From the NCBI GenBank assembly GCA_949290785.1, contig CASETE010000006.1, forward strand, positions 1 through 64,000: DNA of 64,000 nt, given 5' to 3'. Source of the stretch: an uncultured Pseudomonadota bacterium. Lineage in GTDB: Bacteria; Pseudomonadota; Alphaproteobacteria; Rs-D84. The translations under genes and the position numbers were made by a program. The notes under the pieces are model-generated. The model did not search any database. It worked only from the letters and a program-made list of their open reading frames with translations, and was not told where the DNA came from. Positions 33,098 to 42,101 of the stretch are shown here, piece after piece (the stretch's first letter is position 1; each line of letters starts with the position of its first letter).

Positions 33098-34181
33098 ATG
33101 TGTATTCCTTTGGCATCAGAATAAACATTTGACCTTGGGAATGTTGACCGTGAGCGAATTTATATGCTTCGTCACCCTTGCCAAAGAAGATGTCTGCGCG
33201 TATCCAGCCACGAATCGCACTGCCTGTGTCTTGGGCTATCATCAAGCGGCTGAATCTGCGGCCGTCAGATAAGTTTGTATCAATGTATACAGGCATACCC
33301 AATGTGTAAATGTCGTCGTCCATCGCAATAGAACGAATCTTTGAAAGCGGCGTACCAAGTTTACCGATTACATCTGGTGGAACGGATTCGTAAAAATATA
33401 CATATCTTGGGTTATTATAAATCACTTCCTTGGCAAGTGACGGATTCTTTTTTAGGTGTTGCCATACGGCATCTGCTGAATATCCACCTTCTGGTCTGAT
33501 GCCACGACTGCGCAATTGTTCACCAATAGATTTAAATGGCATATCGTTCACGGCGGCAAAGTTTAACTTTACCATCTTACCGTCTTCTAGTTGTAACATA
33601 CCGCTGCCCTGGATTTGTATGTTTTGAACGTCAACTATGTTGGCCCAATATAAAACGCGTCCAATTTTGTTGTTAACAATCGTTTTTTTATCAACGCCCT
33701 TGTAATTCCTGCCGTCTGTGGGAACGCCCATCAATGGTTCGTTACATTGGGCAGTTTTCGTTCTGCATGCAGGTATAATCGGGGAATAGTATCCCGTATA
33801 GGTTCCGCGTTTCCCGCCATTGTCATCATATACTTGATATGGCTGGAAGTTAGATTCAAACCATGCACGAACGGTTGCTACGTCTGCGCTCGCACTAGGT
33901 AACATTTTACATTTTTCTTCAAATAGAGCCCTGTCTGGAATTACGCGACCTGTATATTGTATTTTCGCTTTGCAAGAGTTACGGAATGCTTGTAATGCAT
34001 ACCTTACATCGTCGTTGTCCCAACCGGGTAGGTCGTTATAAGATACTTTTCTTAGATTGCTTGGGATTACAGAGTTGTCACCTTGGTGCGTTGGCGTTGA
34101 AAGATCGCAAGACGTTAAAGTAAACGCGCATACAATACCAATCAAACTACGTATAACACTCTTTTTAAGTTTATAAGACAT
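33078..34181 (-). CDS. mltA: membrane-bound lytic murein transglycosylase A
   Basis: Lipoprotein enzyme cutting the MurNAc-GlcNAc bond with 1,6-anhydro formation. 367 residues: signal peptide with lipobox LTSC, MltA domain (FTGYYSP-like TYTGYYSPII at about 140, YWANIVDVQNIQIQGSGML), and a 3D domain holding the catalytic aspartate in RLMIAQDTGSAIRG with ADIFFGKGDEA. ATG 34181 chosen because of GGGGGA upstream; a GTG 18 bases earlier is in the SD itself. Divergent from secB; overlaps dciA. Confidence 0.94.
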   Translation of the reverse strand: MSYKLKKSVIRSLIGIVCAFTLTSCDLSTPTHQGDNSVIPSNLRKVSYNDLPGWDNDDVRYALQAFRNSCKAKIQYTGRVIPDRALFEEKCKMLPSASADVATVRAWFESNFQPYQVYDDNGGKRGTYTGYYSPIIPACRTKTAQCNEPLMGVPTDGRNYKGVDKKTIVNNKIGRVLYWANIVDVQNIQIQGSGMLQLEDGKMVKLNFAAVNDMPFKSIGEQLRSRGIRPEGGYSADAVWQHLKKNPSLAKEVIYNNPRYVYFYESVPPDVIGKLGTPLSKIRSIAMDDDIYTLGMPVYIDTNLSDGRRFSRLMIAQDTGSAIRGWIRADIFFGKGDEAYKFAHGQHSQGQMFILMPKEYTYVKPSK

Positions 34182-34289
34182 TTTATTAAATCCCCCCACT
34201 TGTAAAATTAGATTTATAATGCTATATTACCATAAAATGGGGTGTTAAGTCCAGATGGGTTTTTATCCCGCCAAAAAGGAGTAAAAATA

Positions 34290-34718
34290 ATGGCAAATTT
34301 TAAAATCATATCTCAGTTCTTAAAAGATATTTCTTTTGAAAGCCCAAATGTACCGGAATTGTTTTTTAAACAAGATAATGGACAGGCGAAAATAGAAATA
34401 AACATAGATATTCAAATAAAGGGTGCAGAAAACAACTTGTTTATGGTTGATTTGATTACAAAAGTTCACTCTAAATTAGAAGCAGGTGAAAAGTCTATAT
34501 TCTTGATTGAGTCTACTTATTCTGGTTTGGTTCAAATGGAAGAAGAAAAAGACGAAGATGCTAAAAAACGTACTTTATTAATAGATGTACCTACGTTATT
34601 ATTCCCGGCAGTTCGTGCGTTGGTTTCTAGATTAACAAGTGAGTCTGGATTCCCAACTTTTGTAATGCAGCCAGTTGACTTTGCAAAATTGTACGAAGAT
34701 AAACAAAAGAAAAATTAA
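34290..34718 (+). CDS. secB: protein-export chaperone SecB
   Basis: Tetrameric cytosolic chaperone that keeps preproteins unfolded for SecA. 142 residues, normal length: DISFESPNVPELF, INIDIQIKG, ESTYSGLVQ and the helix VRALVSRLTSESGFP followed by the PVDFAKLY tail are family signatures. ATG 34290 after AAGGAG; the ORF extension upstream is discounted. SecB is a proteobacterial marker and complements the secDF/yajC genes elsewhere in the window. Confidence 0.95.
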   Translation: MANFKIISQFLKDISFESPNVPELFFKQDNGQAKIEINIDIQIKGAENNLFMVDLITKVHSKLEAGEKSIFLIESTYSGLVQMEEEKDEDAKKRTLLIDVPTLLFPAVRALVSRLTSESGFPTFVMQPVDFAKLYEDKQKKN

Positions 34719-34742
34719 TCATTAATCTGGTGAATTAACCAT

Positions 34743-34768
34743 AAATCCGCCGTGGGCGGATTTTTTTA
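34743..34768 (+). terminator. terminator of secB
   Basis: AAATCCGCC/GGCGGATTT with a GTG loop and seven Ts. Confidence 0.9.
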
Positions 34769-34778
34769 TTTGTCTTGT

Positions 34779-34807
34779 TTGTTATATTGTTAGTTTTGTG
34801 ATACAAT
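34779..34807 (+). promoter_or_regulatory. promoter of the MFS transporter gene
   Basis: TTGTTA (34779-34784), 17-nt spacer, TGTGATACAAT extended -10 (TACAAT 34802-34807). The ATG is only 9 nt beyond the -10 and lacks an SD. Confidence 0.6.
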
Positions 34808-34816
34808 AAACACATT

Positions 34817-36001
34817 ATGGCAAAAGATAAATATATTTCTGTAAAAAACGGTATTAGTGGTTTTTCTTTCTCAAACCTGGGATTGTTCACAGGGTTTGCT
34901 GATGGTATTTATAACGCCGTTTATTCGTTGGTGATTTTAGAAATTTTTAGAAACTCTGCGGTTGTTGGTATTTATGTCGCTATATATGCAGCGTTTTGTA
35001 TGATTGTCGGATTGTTCGCAAATGAATTGTTTAGGCGATTCTCAAAAGTCCGCGTCTTTTATTTCGTTATGCTGATGTTAGCGGTTTGCTATGCGATGAT
35101 GAGTTTCTCTATACGTCCCAGTACATTTATAATTTTAGACTATACAACGGGGATAGCGATTACTTTGGTTGGGGTGTTGATTCCTTTGTTTATGTCCGAT
35201 TTTTCTAAAAATATAGGGATGGCAAAATTAAACTCTCGGTATCATTTGTGGTTGAATATCGGTGCTTTGTTTGCTCCTATGATTGCCGTGGCAATTGCCA
35301 ATCAATTTGGTAATAGGGCGGCTTTTTTTGCGTCTGCTTTGATATATTTTGCAGGTTGGGTGTTCTTTAAATATTTTCGTATTGTACAAGAAGATAAAAA
35401 AATTAGTCCTGTTAACCCCAGAAGAACTTTTAAGGCTTTATGGAAAAATGCCGTTAAGTTTTTTGCAACCCCTGGTATGGCGCGTGCGTATGCGGTTAAT
35501 TTCGGGTATTATTCTTTGCGCGCAATGCGGTATTTATATGTGCCAATTGTTGTCATAGAAAGCGGCTTTTCTAATGATGCGTTAGGTTGGGTTTTGACTT
35601 TGGGGATAATACCTTATTTGGTGCTGTCTGAGATGATGGCAAAATTGGTCAGAAAGCACGGTAAAAAACTTTGGTTGATGCTTGGTTTCTTATCTTTTGC
35701 TGGTTTTTCGGTTTTGGCAACGGTTGTGACGGGCTTCCCGCTGTTGGCGATATTTGTTCTGTGGCAAATATCGGGGGCTTTGATGGAATCTGTGCATGAT
35801 TTGTTATTCTTTGACAAGACAAAAAAATCAGAGCAAACAAAATTTTATGGCGTTTTCAGAACAAGTGTAAATCTGCCAAATGTTATCGCGCCAATCTTTG
35901 GTGCTGCTTGTATCGCAATAGCGGGCACAACGTCTGCCGTTTGGATAGTTACGGCCGTAATTGGGGGCTTTTCCGCATTAGTTTTAATCGGCAAAAAATA
36001 G
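34817..36001 (+). CDS. MFS-type transporter
   Basis: 394 residues with about 11-12 hydrophobic helices and a central loop (VQEDKKISPVNPRRTFKALW, about 195-214) dividing two six-helix halves, the standard major facilitator layout. The substrate is unclear; an acidic residue in the first helix region (FADGIYNAV) could be functional. Monocistronic between the secB terminator and recA, transcribed from a promoter placed almost at the start codon. It could also be annotated as an uncharacterised permease. Confidence 0.75.
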   Translation: MAKDKYISVKNGISGFSFSNLGLFTGFADGIYNAVYSLVILEIFRNSAVVGIYVAIYAAFCMIVGLFANELFRRFSKVRVFYFVMLMLAVCYAMMSFSIRPSTFIILDYTTGIAITLVGVLIPLFMSDFSKNIGMAKLNSRYHLWLNIGALFAPMIAVAIANQFGNRAAFFASALIYFAGWVFFKYFRIVQEDKKISPVNPRRTFKALWKNAVKFFATPGMARAYAVNFGYYSLRAMRYLYVPIVVIESGFSNDALGWVLTLGIIPYLVLSEMMAKLVRKHGKKLWLMLGFLSFAGFSVLATVVTGFPLLAIFVLWQISGALMESVHDLLFFDKTKKSEQTKFYGVFRTSVNLPNVIAPIFGAACIAIAGTTSAVWIVTAVIGGFSALVLIGKK

Positions 36002-36090
36002 ATATTTTTATGCCCGGATTTTTTGTATAATTTTCGTTGCGTAAAGTGCTTTTTCTTTGTATCATTTCAAGAAAAGAAAAGGGGATTTTT

Positions 36091-37167
36091 ATGGCAAAAA
36101 AAGAAGTGGCAAAAGAAACGAATTCACCAGTAAAAAATCCGGCGTTGGAATCGGCGTTGGCACAAATACAAAAACAATTTGGCAAAGAAGCCATCATGAA
36201 GATGGGGGACGGTAGCCAACAAAACATAGAAGCGATTTCGTCTGGTTCGTTGGGCTTGGATATTGCATTGGGAATTGGCGGGTATCCACGCGGGCGCATC
36301 GTTGAAATTTATGGACCAGAAAGTTCTGGTAAGACGACCTTGGCATTGCATGCCGTAGCCGAAGCGCAAAAGAAAGGCGGTACTTGTGCATATATAGACG
36401 CGGAAAATGCGCTTGACCCATCGTATGCAAAAAAGTTGGGCGTTGATGTTGCAAATCTGATTATTTCACAACCTGATTCTGGCGAGCAGGCCTTGGAAAT
36501 CGCAGATACTTTGATAAAGTCAGGTGCCGTTGATGTTGTTGTTATCGATTCGGTTGCCGCTTTGGTGCCCAAGGCAGAATTGGAAGGTAACATAGGCGAT
36601 TCTTTTGTTGGTACAACCGCCAGATTGATGAGTCAGTCTTTAAAAAAACTGGCGGGAAGTGTGTCTCGCAGTAATACTTTGTTGATATTTATTAATCAGA
36701 TTCGTATGAAAATAGGGGTTATGTTCGGTAATCCTGAAACTACGTCGGGTGGAAATGCGTTAAAGTTCTATGCGTCTGTACGTCTTGATATTCGTCGCAC
36801 AGGGCAAATTAAAGATAAAGAAACTATCGTTGGAAACGAAACGCGTGTTAAAATAGTAAAAAATAAAGTTGCACCTCCTTTCCGCACAGTTGACTTTAAG
36901 ATAATGTATGGCGAAGGTATTTCTAGAATAAGTGAAATACTGGATATGGGTGTAAAAAACGATTTGATTGAAAAGGCAGGTAGTTTTTATTCGTACAATA
37001 ATGAACGTATGGGGCAGGGCGAGGCTAATGCGCGCCAATGGTTAAAAGAACATGAAGATGTTCAAAAGGAATTATTGGATAAGATAATGGCGCGTGCAAG
37101 CGGAATCGCCGAAGAAATGACAACCGGTCCTGTTGACGATGGTGCTGCTGATAACGTTGAAGAATAA
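36091..37167 (+). CDS. recA: recombinase RecA
   Basis: 358 residues. Walker [15 protein letters not shown] at about 76, Walker [14 protein letters not shown]1 [17 protein letters not shown]2 [20 protein letters not shown], and an acidic C-terminal tail. The N-terminal ~20 residues are lysine-rich and variable as in other alphaproteobacteria. ATG 36091 follows AAAGGGGA. No SOS box of the alphaproteobacterial GTTC-N7-GTTC type was obvious upstream. The glycan genes begin 14 bases downstream. Confidence 0.97.
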   Translation: MAKKEVAKETNSPVKNPALESALAQIQKQFGKEAIMKMGDGSQQNIEAISSGSLGLDIALGIGGYPRGRIVEIYGPESSGKTTLALHAVAEAQKKGGTCAYIDAENALDPSYAKKLGVDVANLIISQPDSGEQALEIADTLIKSGAVDVVVIDSVAALVPKAELEGNIGDSFVGTTARLMSQSLKKLAGSVSRSNTLLIFINQIRMKIGVMFGNPETTSGGNALKFYASVRLDIRRTGQIKDKETIVGNETRVKIVKNKVAPPFRTVDFKIMYGEGISRISEILDMGVKNDLIEKAGSFYSYNNERMGQGEANARQWLKEHEDVQKELLDKIMARASGIAEEMTTGPVDDGAADNVEE

Positions 37168-37181
37168 AAAAGGGTTTATAA

Positions 37182-38078
37182 ATGAATCTTGCAAGAATAG
37201 GTGCTATGTCTGATATCATAATACGTGGGCATATTTTAAATTGGTTTTGGCGTCCCAGGGACGTTAGACGTGCGGTACGCAGTGGTGTAATATCGGAAAC
37301 AATACCAAAATATTTTAAACGTTATCTGCCGGCTGCTGCTGCCATTCCTGAAAGAAAAGTTGAAAAAAACGATAAACACGAAAAAATATTTACTATCTGG
37401 TTACAGGGCGAAGAAAAGGCCCCCGAATTAGTCAAAGCCTGTTTCAGAAATATTCGTAAACATTGTAAACAAGAACTGGTTGTTTTAGATGAAAAAACGT
37501 TATTAGATTATATAAAATTACCAAAAAAAATTCTTAAAAAACGTAAACAGGGAAAAATAAAGAACGCTCATTTTGCTGACATTTGCAGGGTAGAGTTGTT
37601 ATATGAATATGGTGGTTTTTGGTTAGATTCAACGGGTTTTGCTACGTCAGAAATACCACAATGGATTATAGATGAAGATTTTTTTGTTTATCTTGCCGGT
37701 CAAAATGTGGGTAGCCCATACAGCTTTATGCAAAATTGTTTTATTAGGTCCAGAAAGGGGGCTTATTTATTAGATGCTTGGCGCGCAATGATTTTAGATT
37801 ATTGGATGCATGAAAATCATAGTTTTGACTATTTTATGCATCAGTTGTTATTCAAGACTTTAGTTACGAATGACGAAAGAGCAAAAAAATATTTTGCAAA
37901 AATGCCGCATGTGGATCAAGATCCGACTCATGCACTGTGGTGGAGGTATCATGATAAACCTTTCGATCAAAAGGTTTTTGATGAGGTTACTTCTGGTGCT
38001 TTTTTTCAAAAAACTACATATAATCAAGCAAAGAATCCCATAAAAGGGTCTTTTGCCGATAAAATGTTAAAAATGTAA
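37182..38078 (+). CDS. capsular-polysaccharide-type glycosyltransferase (GT32-like)
   Basis: 298 residues. IFTIWLQGEEKAPELVKACFRNIRKHC (quoted in part; about 69-96) and HFADICRVELLYEYGGFWLD (about 128-147) are the hallmark of the GT32/Caps_synth transferases, with the DxD-like element in the second. Such enzymes add hexoses from nucleotide sugars to surface glycans. There is an upstream lysine/arginine-rich segment but no signal peptide, so it is cytoplasmic. Opens the glycan island 14 bases after recA; SD AAAGGG. Confidence 0.82.
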   Translation: MNLARIGAMSDIIIRGHILNWFWRPRDVRRAVRSGVISETIPKYFKRYLPAAAAIPERKVEKNDKHEKIFTIWLQGEEKAPELVKACFRNIRKHCKQELVVLDEKTLLDYIKLPKKILKKRKQGKIKNAHFADICRVELLYEYGGFWLDSTGFATSEIPQWIIDEDFFVYLAGQNVGSPYSFMQNCFIRSRKGAYLLDAWRAMILDYWMHENHSFDYFMHQLLFKTLVTNDERAKKYFAKMPHVDQDPTHALWWRYHDKPFDQKVFDEVTSGAFFQKTTYNQAKNPIKGSFADKMLKM

Positions 38079-38090
38079 AAGGGATATTTT

Positions 38091-39113
38091 ATGGCCACCG
38101 TTTCAATTATAATTCCAATTTACAATGTAGAAAAATATTTACGTAGATGCTTGGACAGCGTATTAAAGCAAACCTTCCAAAATTGGGAAGCGATATGTGT
38201 TAATGACGGTAGTCCGGATAACAGCAGCGTTATATTATCTGAATATGCTGCGCGTGATAAAAGATTTAAAATAGTTAATAAGGAAAACGGTGGTTTATCA
38301 GATGCTAGAAATGCTGGCATGCAAATAGCAACCGGTGATTATATTTTATTCTTGGATAGCGATGACTTTATTCATCCACAGACGTTGGAAATAACTCATT
38401 ATTTGGCGTCACGCGATAATTCTGATATTGTGTCTTTTACATATGACAGAATATATAGACCGCAACTAATGGTGCGATATAAATTAGGGCTGGATACAGA
38501 TAATGTGATACCGGCAAGAATCCATAAGAAGTATAATCTTACAAAAATAAAAACTTTGGTGACAGATGATGTATTTGCATATGCAACGGAACGGGCACAT
38601 AATACATTTAATCCAAATAAAAAATGGTTAATAAAACATTGCCAAGTGTGGAAGAATTTATATAAACGTGATTTGATTGCAGATACTCCATTTATAAAAG
38701 GTATTTTGTTTGAAGATTTCCCATGGTGGAGTGCAATCATGTTGAAAAATCCGCGCGTGACAATTTGTGCGTTGCCTTTATATTTCTATATACCAAATTT
38801 TGGCGGCATTGTTTTGTCAGCAAAACAACTGCGCATTTTACAAAGTTTATGCGACGGAATAAAACATTCTTATTTGTTATATAAAGATAAAGCGAATGAT
38901 TATCAAATGCGTCAGTGGTCTAAAAAATTCAAATGGTATTTTATTAAATGGGCTTTTCGTAAAATAAAGTATTTAGATAATAATGCAGATTTAGATGTGG
39001 CTCGTACACGGTTCTGTGAGCTAGAAAAAATAGGGGCTTTTGATAACCCTCCTAATAGATGGACAAAAAGACTGCGTTGTAATATTTGCAAATTTATGAA
39101 AAGTTGTAAATAG
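38091..39113 (+). CDS. family 2 glycosyltransferase
   Basis: 340 residues with a GT-A domain: VSIIIPIYNVEKYLRRCLDS at the N-terminus, VNDGSPDNS, NGGLSDARNAG and the metal-binding LDSDDF (about 85). The C-terminal half is basic and helical. Probably elongates a surface polysaccharide or O-antigen. Starts 12 bases after the previous transferase and shares its N-terminal sequence with the minus-strand GT2 gene at 40141, suggesting related enzymes. Convergent with the Stealth gene, 4 bases between stops. Confidence 0.88.
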   Translation: MATVSIIIPIYNVEKYLRRCLDSVLKQTFQNWEAICVNDGSPDNSSVILSEYAARDKRFKIVNKENGGLSDARNAGMQIATGDYILFLDSDDFIHPQTLEITHYLASRDNSDIVSFTYDRIYRPQLMVRYKLGLDTDNVIPARIHKKYNLTKIKTLVTDDVFAYATERAHNTFNPNKKWLIKHCQVWKNLYKRDLIADTPFIKGILFEDFPWWSAIMLKNPRVTICALPLYFYIPNFGGIVLSAKQLRILQSLCDGIKHSYLLYKDKANDYQMRQWSKKFKWYFIKWAFRKIKYLDNNADLDVARTRFCELEKIGAFDNPPNRWTKRLRCNICKFMKSCK

Positions 39114-39117
39114 CACA

Positions 39118-40119
39118 TTATTTTTCAAATGGTGATTTTTCCGGGAATATTTCTTCCATGTATTTAGAATTGTTTTCTAGTGTGGCTTGGTCAGTAGACG
39201 GAGAATCGTTTATACAAAAAATTGGTGCGCGTTTTAACGCCTTTCTTGCCGTATTCGTATCTATGCAGTAAACGGGCGAACGTTTTGTCTGAAAGTAAAA
39301 TAATGTATTATATAAAAATGAAATAAACGGAAATTTTGAGTGTTTTGTTGCTCTAGAATGATAAAATTTTGCTTTCCCATGTATTAAATCATATAAATTA
39401 AACATCCACCTTTGGATTTCGTTATTTGTTCTGAATTTGTTATATATTTGTGAATCAATTTGTTTATTAAATAAAGGATGGTTACGACATTGAACCCAAG
39501 AAGATTTTATGTAGGGGTCAACACCATGTGAAGGACGATATTTATATACGTTTTTTTTATATACATCGTTTATCATTTTTGCAGATAAAATGAGAGTTTG
39601 TGTATAATTATCTTCTTGTTCCATCCATAAGCCGATATTTTTGTTTTTTATTTTCATAGATGAATATAAAACCTTTGCCCTTCCTTTTTTATCATAAAAG
39701 AAGTTTGGAGTTAAATTTCGGTTAAAAAATAGGTCGTCATTCATAAGTAAAAAATGTTCCGATAAATTTTTTATATTTGGTATACACATTTCTATGGCAC
39801 TGGAATTGAATGTAGGTAAAGCATCAGAGGGAAATATGTCTGTATGAGGAATAATGGTTATTTTTGGGTGTTTGGTATTTAACCATTTTGGAACCTGATT
39901 AAAACCGGTGATAATATAAATATGATTAACCCAGGGTATGTGTTTCGCTACGCTACGTAGAGAAAATTTAAATTCTCCGTTATCGCGCCAGCGTGATTCA
40001 CTATATGCATATTCGGAAACATTGTTTTGACCTTTTATAATGGCTTCCCATTTATTTTTCAAAGCTCGCCATTTTTTATCTGTACTATCTACCCACAAAT
40101 ATACAATATCTATTTTCAT
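39118..40119 (-). CDS. Stealth-family capsule phosphotransferase
   Basis: 333 residues with the conserved Stealth regions: CR1 IDIVYLWVDSTDKKW at the N-terminus, CR2 RWRDNGEFKFSLRSVAKHIPWV (part) with IYIITGFNQVPKWL, the FLLMNDDLFF segment, CR3 around YRPSHGVDPY, and CR4 later. The family transfers hexose-1-phosphate to build phosphodiester-linked capsules (for example polymers made by SacB/CpsY types) and is linked to host immune evasion in pathogens. Last gene of a minus-strand run of three glycan genes after typA. Confidence 0.85.
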   Translation of the reverse strand: MKIDIVYLWVDSTDKKWRALKNKWEAIIKGQNNVSEYAYSESRWRDNGEFKFSLRSVAKHIPWVNHIYIITGFNQVPKWLNTKHPKITIIPHTDIFPSDALPTFNSSAIEMCIPNIKNLSEHFLLMNDDLFFNRNLTPNFFYDKKGRAKVLYSSMKIKNKNIGLWMEQEDNYTQTLILSAKMINDVYKKNVYKYRPSHGVDPYIKSSWVQCRNHPLFNKQIDSQIYNKFRTNNEIQRWMFNLYDLIHGKAKFYHSRATKHSKFPFISFLYNTLFYFQTKRSPVYCIDTNTARKALKRAPIFCINDSPSTDQATLENNSKYMEEIFPEKSPFEK

Positions 40120-40140
40120 GTTTTGACCCCGTTTATATAA

Positions 40141-41229
40141 TTATGATATTCTTATATTAAATATATAATATTTCTTTTGATTTTTTTCTGTTATTTTTCG
40201 TTTTAATAAAGAAAATACGTTAAATAGCAAATAGTTGTGTTTTATACCGTCGTTGTATTCGTATATTAAACCACCAAGTTTCTTTTGTTTCTTCATAAAT
40301 TGTTTATGATAAATACTGTTAATTAAAGCGTTTGTTTCTTTGTTTTTGTTATTACAGTCATAGTTTTCCGAAATAAACTGGTTGCACAAATTAAATATTT
40401 CTTCTTTGAATTCGTTTTTACCGGCGAAAGTCAATGATGTTCTGACACAGCGAATAAATAAATTCGACCAAAAATAATCAAATTGTTTTTTATATAAATT
40501 ATTTGCTTTTATATAGTTAAAATAATTTATGGCAATTTTTACCATGTCCAACGATGCGTTTGTAGTCCCCGAAAAAGATTTGTTCATAATGGAATTTGGA
40601 CGCCTGCGATAATTATATAATTTGTCTGTTAATAAGTAAATCTTTTTTGCCCGTAAACAATAGACGTTGAAGAAATACAAATCTTCGTATTTTAATCCTT
40701 CTGGAAATTGTAAGTTGTATTTTTGTATGATTTTACGTTTGAATATTTTAAACGGCATACCTGGTTTATAAGTAGTTAAAAAATTTTGATCGATATTAAA
40801 AACACCATTTTCTTTTAACGTAAAACTTTTATCATGTTTTTTTAGATTTGCGTTTGTCTCATATATTACATTGACACCGCACATAGCTAAATCTACGTTA
40901 TTGTGTTTTATTGCATTTAACATTTTTTCACACATATCTGGTTGGTACCAATCATCCGAGTCACAAAACATAATGTAGGGTGCGGAAGAATTTTTTATTC
41001 CGGTATTACGGCTTGCGGAAAGACCAGAGTTTTTTTTATGTTGTATTATTTTTATTCGTGAATCTTTTTCTGCAAAACTTTGTGCGATCTTGATAGAATT
41101 ATCTGTACCACAATCATCAATGCATATTATTTCTAGATCTTTGTATGTTTGATTTACCAATGAATCAAGACATTGTTTTATATATTTTTCTACATTATAT
41201 ATTGGTACAATTATAGATATTGTTGCCAT
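40141..41229 (-). CDS. family 2 glycosyltransferase
   Basis: 362 residues, GT-A fold: ISIIVPIYNVEKYIKQCLDS, IDDCGTDNS, NSGLSASRNTGIK and CDSDDW. The C-terminal half (after about residue 200) is lysine- and tyrosine-rich with KLYNYRRRPNSIM, common in EpsJ/WcaA-like transferases. SD AAGGA. Three bases separate its start from the upstream transferase stop, so the two are translated as a unit. AT content is higher than in neighbouring housekeeping genes. Confidence 0.88.
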   Translation of the reverse strand: MATISIIVPIYNVEKYIKQCLDSLVNQTYKDLEIICIDDCGTDNSIKIAQSFAEKDSRIKIIQHKKNSGLSASRNTGIKNSSAPYIMFCDSDDWYQPDMCEKMLNAIKHNNVDLAMCGVNVIYETNANLKKHDKSFTLKENGVFNIDQNFLTTYKPGMPFKIFKRKIIQKYNLQFPEGLKYEDLYFFNVYCLRAKKIYLLTDKLYNYRRRPNSIMNKSFSGTTNASLDMVKIAINYFNYIKANNLYKKQFDYFWSNLFIRCVRTSLTFAGKNEFKEEIFNLCNQFISENYDCNNKNKETNALINSIYHKQFMKKQKKLGGLIYEYNDGIKHNYLLFNVFSLLKRKITEKNQKKYYIFNIRIS

Positions 41230-41232
41230 TTT

Positions 41233-42078
41233 TTATATCCTTATTTGTTTGAACTTTTCTGGTATTGTGGTTACCCATTTTAAGCCAAGCATTGCCGGTT
41301 TATTTATGTCGTATATAGGACGCATAAAGGTCTGCAAGATTCTTGCTGTCTTTATAGATTTATTTTTATTTTTTGATTTTGTTATAATTTCTATTGTTCT
41401 GGCGCGTTTTTTTAGGTGCTTTTCCCAAGAAGCATTTCTGTCGCTAATTTTATTTTTTATCATTTCTAAGTCAACACTGCCAAAATGAAATAAGTATAAA
41501 TTTTTATCTATATGAAAATTATGTCCTTTAACACTGTGAAAGCCGCTGCCCCAAGTTGCCGGTTTAAATAATACGACTGGTTTTGTGTATCTGGTAGAAA
41601 GTAACGCATATTTTCTTTGCGATAAAAAAGGTTGGTCTATATTTAATTGTTCTTCGGTGTTTAAATCTTGCCCTACATCCATTCCCAGACCAGATACAGA
41701 AGTTTTGTTTTTTATACTAGATAAGTAATATGATAAAGACATTTCTTTATCAGGGTCAACAACAAGAATTTCGTCACAGTCACAACCGATTACTATATCA
41801 TAGCCTTGGGCGAATAAATCTTTCGCAAGGTCGGATAGTAACAATATTCTTGTTTTGTCACCTTTGTGCACAACTTGTTCTTGGTGCGGAATCTTGGTGA
41901 TATTAGATTTGCCTGCGTTTTTTGGTGCTTGTTGTTCAAGCCCATCTAGGTATATATACAAATTTTCTTCGCCGATTTGCGAACCGTAATATTTAATCCA
42001 TCTGCCGAGAAAAAAATCATCGTTTCTTGCCATAGTTATGGCCGCAATTTTTTTTATATCGGACGAATTTTTTTTCAT
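41233..42078 (-). CDS. glycosyltransferase, GT2-like (PF13704 type)
   Basis: 281 residues. IAAITMARNDDFFLGRWIKYY at the N-terminus and VIGCDCDEILVVD (about 97, DxD) are typical of the glycosyltransferase family 2 subgroup with a short N-terminal strand and downstream HF..D and GSGFHSVKGHNF elements. Acts on a nucleotide sugar in the cytoplasm; acceptor unknown. Follows typA by 23 bases on the same strand, without a terminator. Confidence 0.8.
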   Translation of the reverse strand: MKKNSSDIKKIAAITMARNDDFFLGRWIKYYGSQIGEENLYIYLDGLEQQAPKNAGKSNITKIPHQEQVVHKGDKTRILLLSDLAKDLFAQGYDIVIGCDCDEILVVDPDKEMSLSYYLSSIKNKTSVSGLGMDVGQDLNTEEQLNIDQPFLSQRKYALLSTRYTKPVVLFKPATWGSGFHSVKGHNFHIDKNLYLFHFGSVDLEMIKNKISDRNASWEKHLKKRARTIEIITKSKNKNKSIKTARILQTFMRPIYDINKPAMLGLKWVTTIPEKFKQIRI

Positions 42079-42101
42079 GTTTCTTGACCAAGATTTATAT
42101 T

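Noticed and set aside
37182-42078. Possible mobile element carrying the glycan genes
   Set aside because: No transposase, integrase, terminal repeats or tRNA junction is visible; only the accessory nature is supported.
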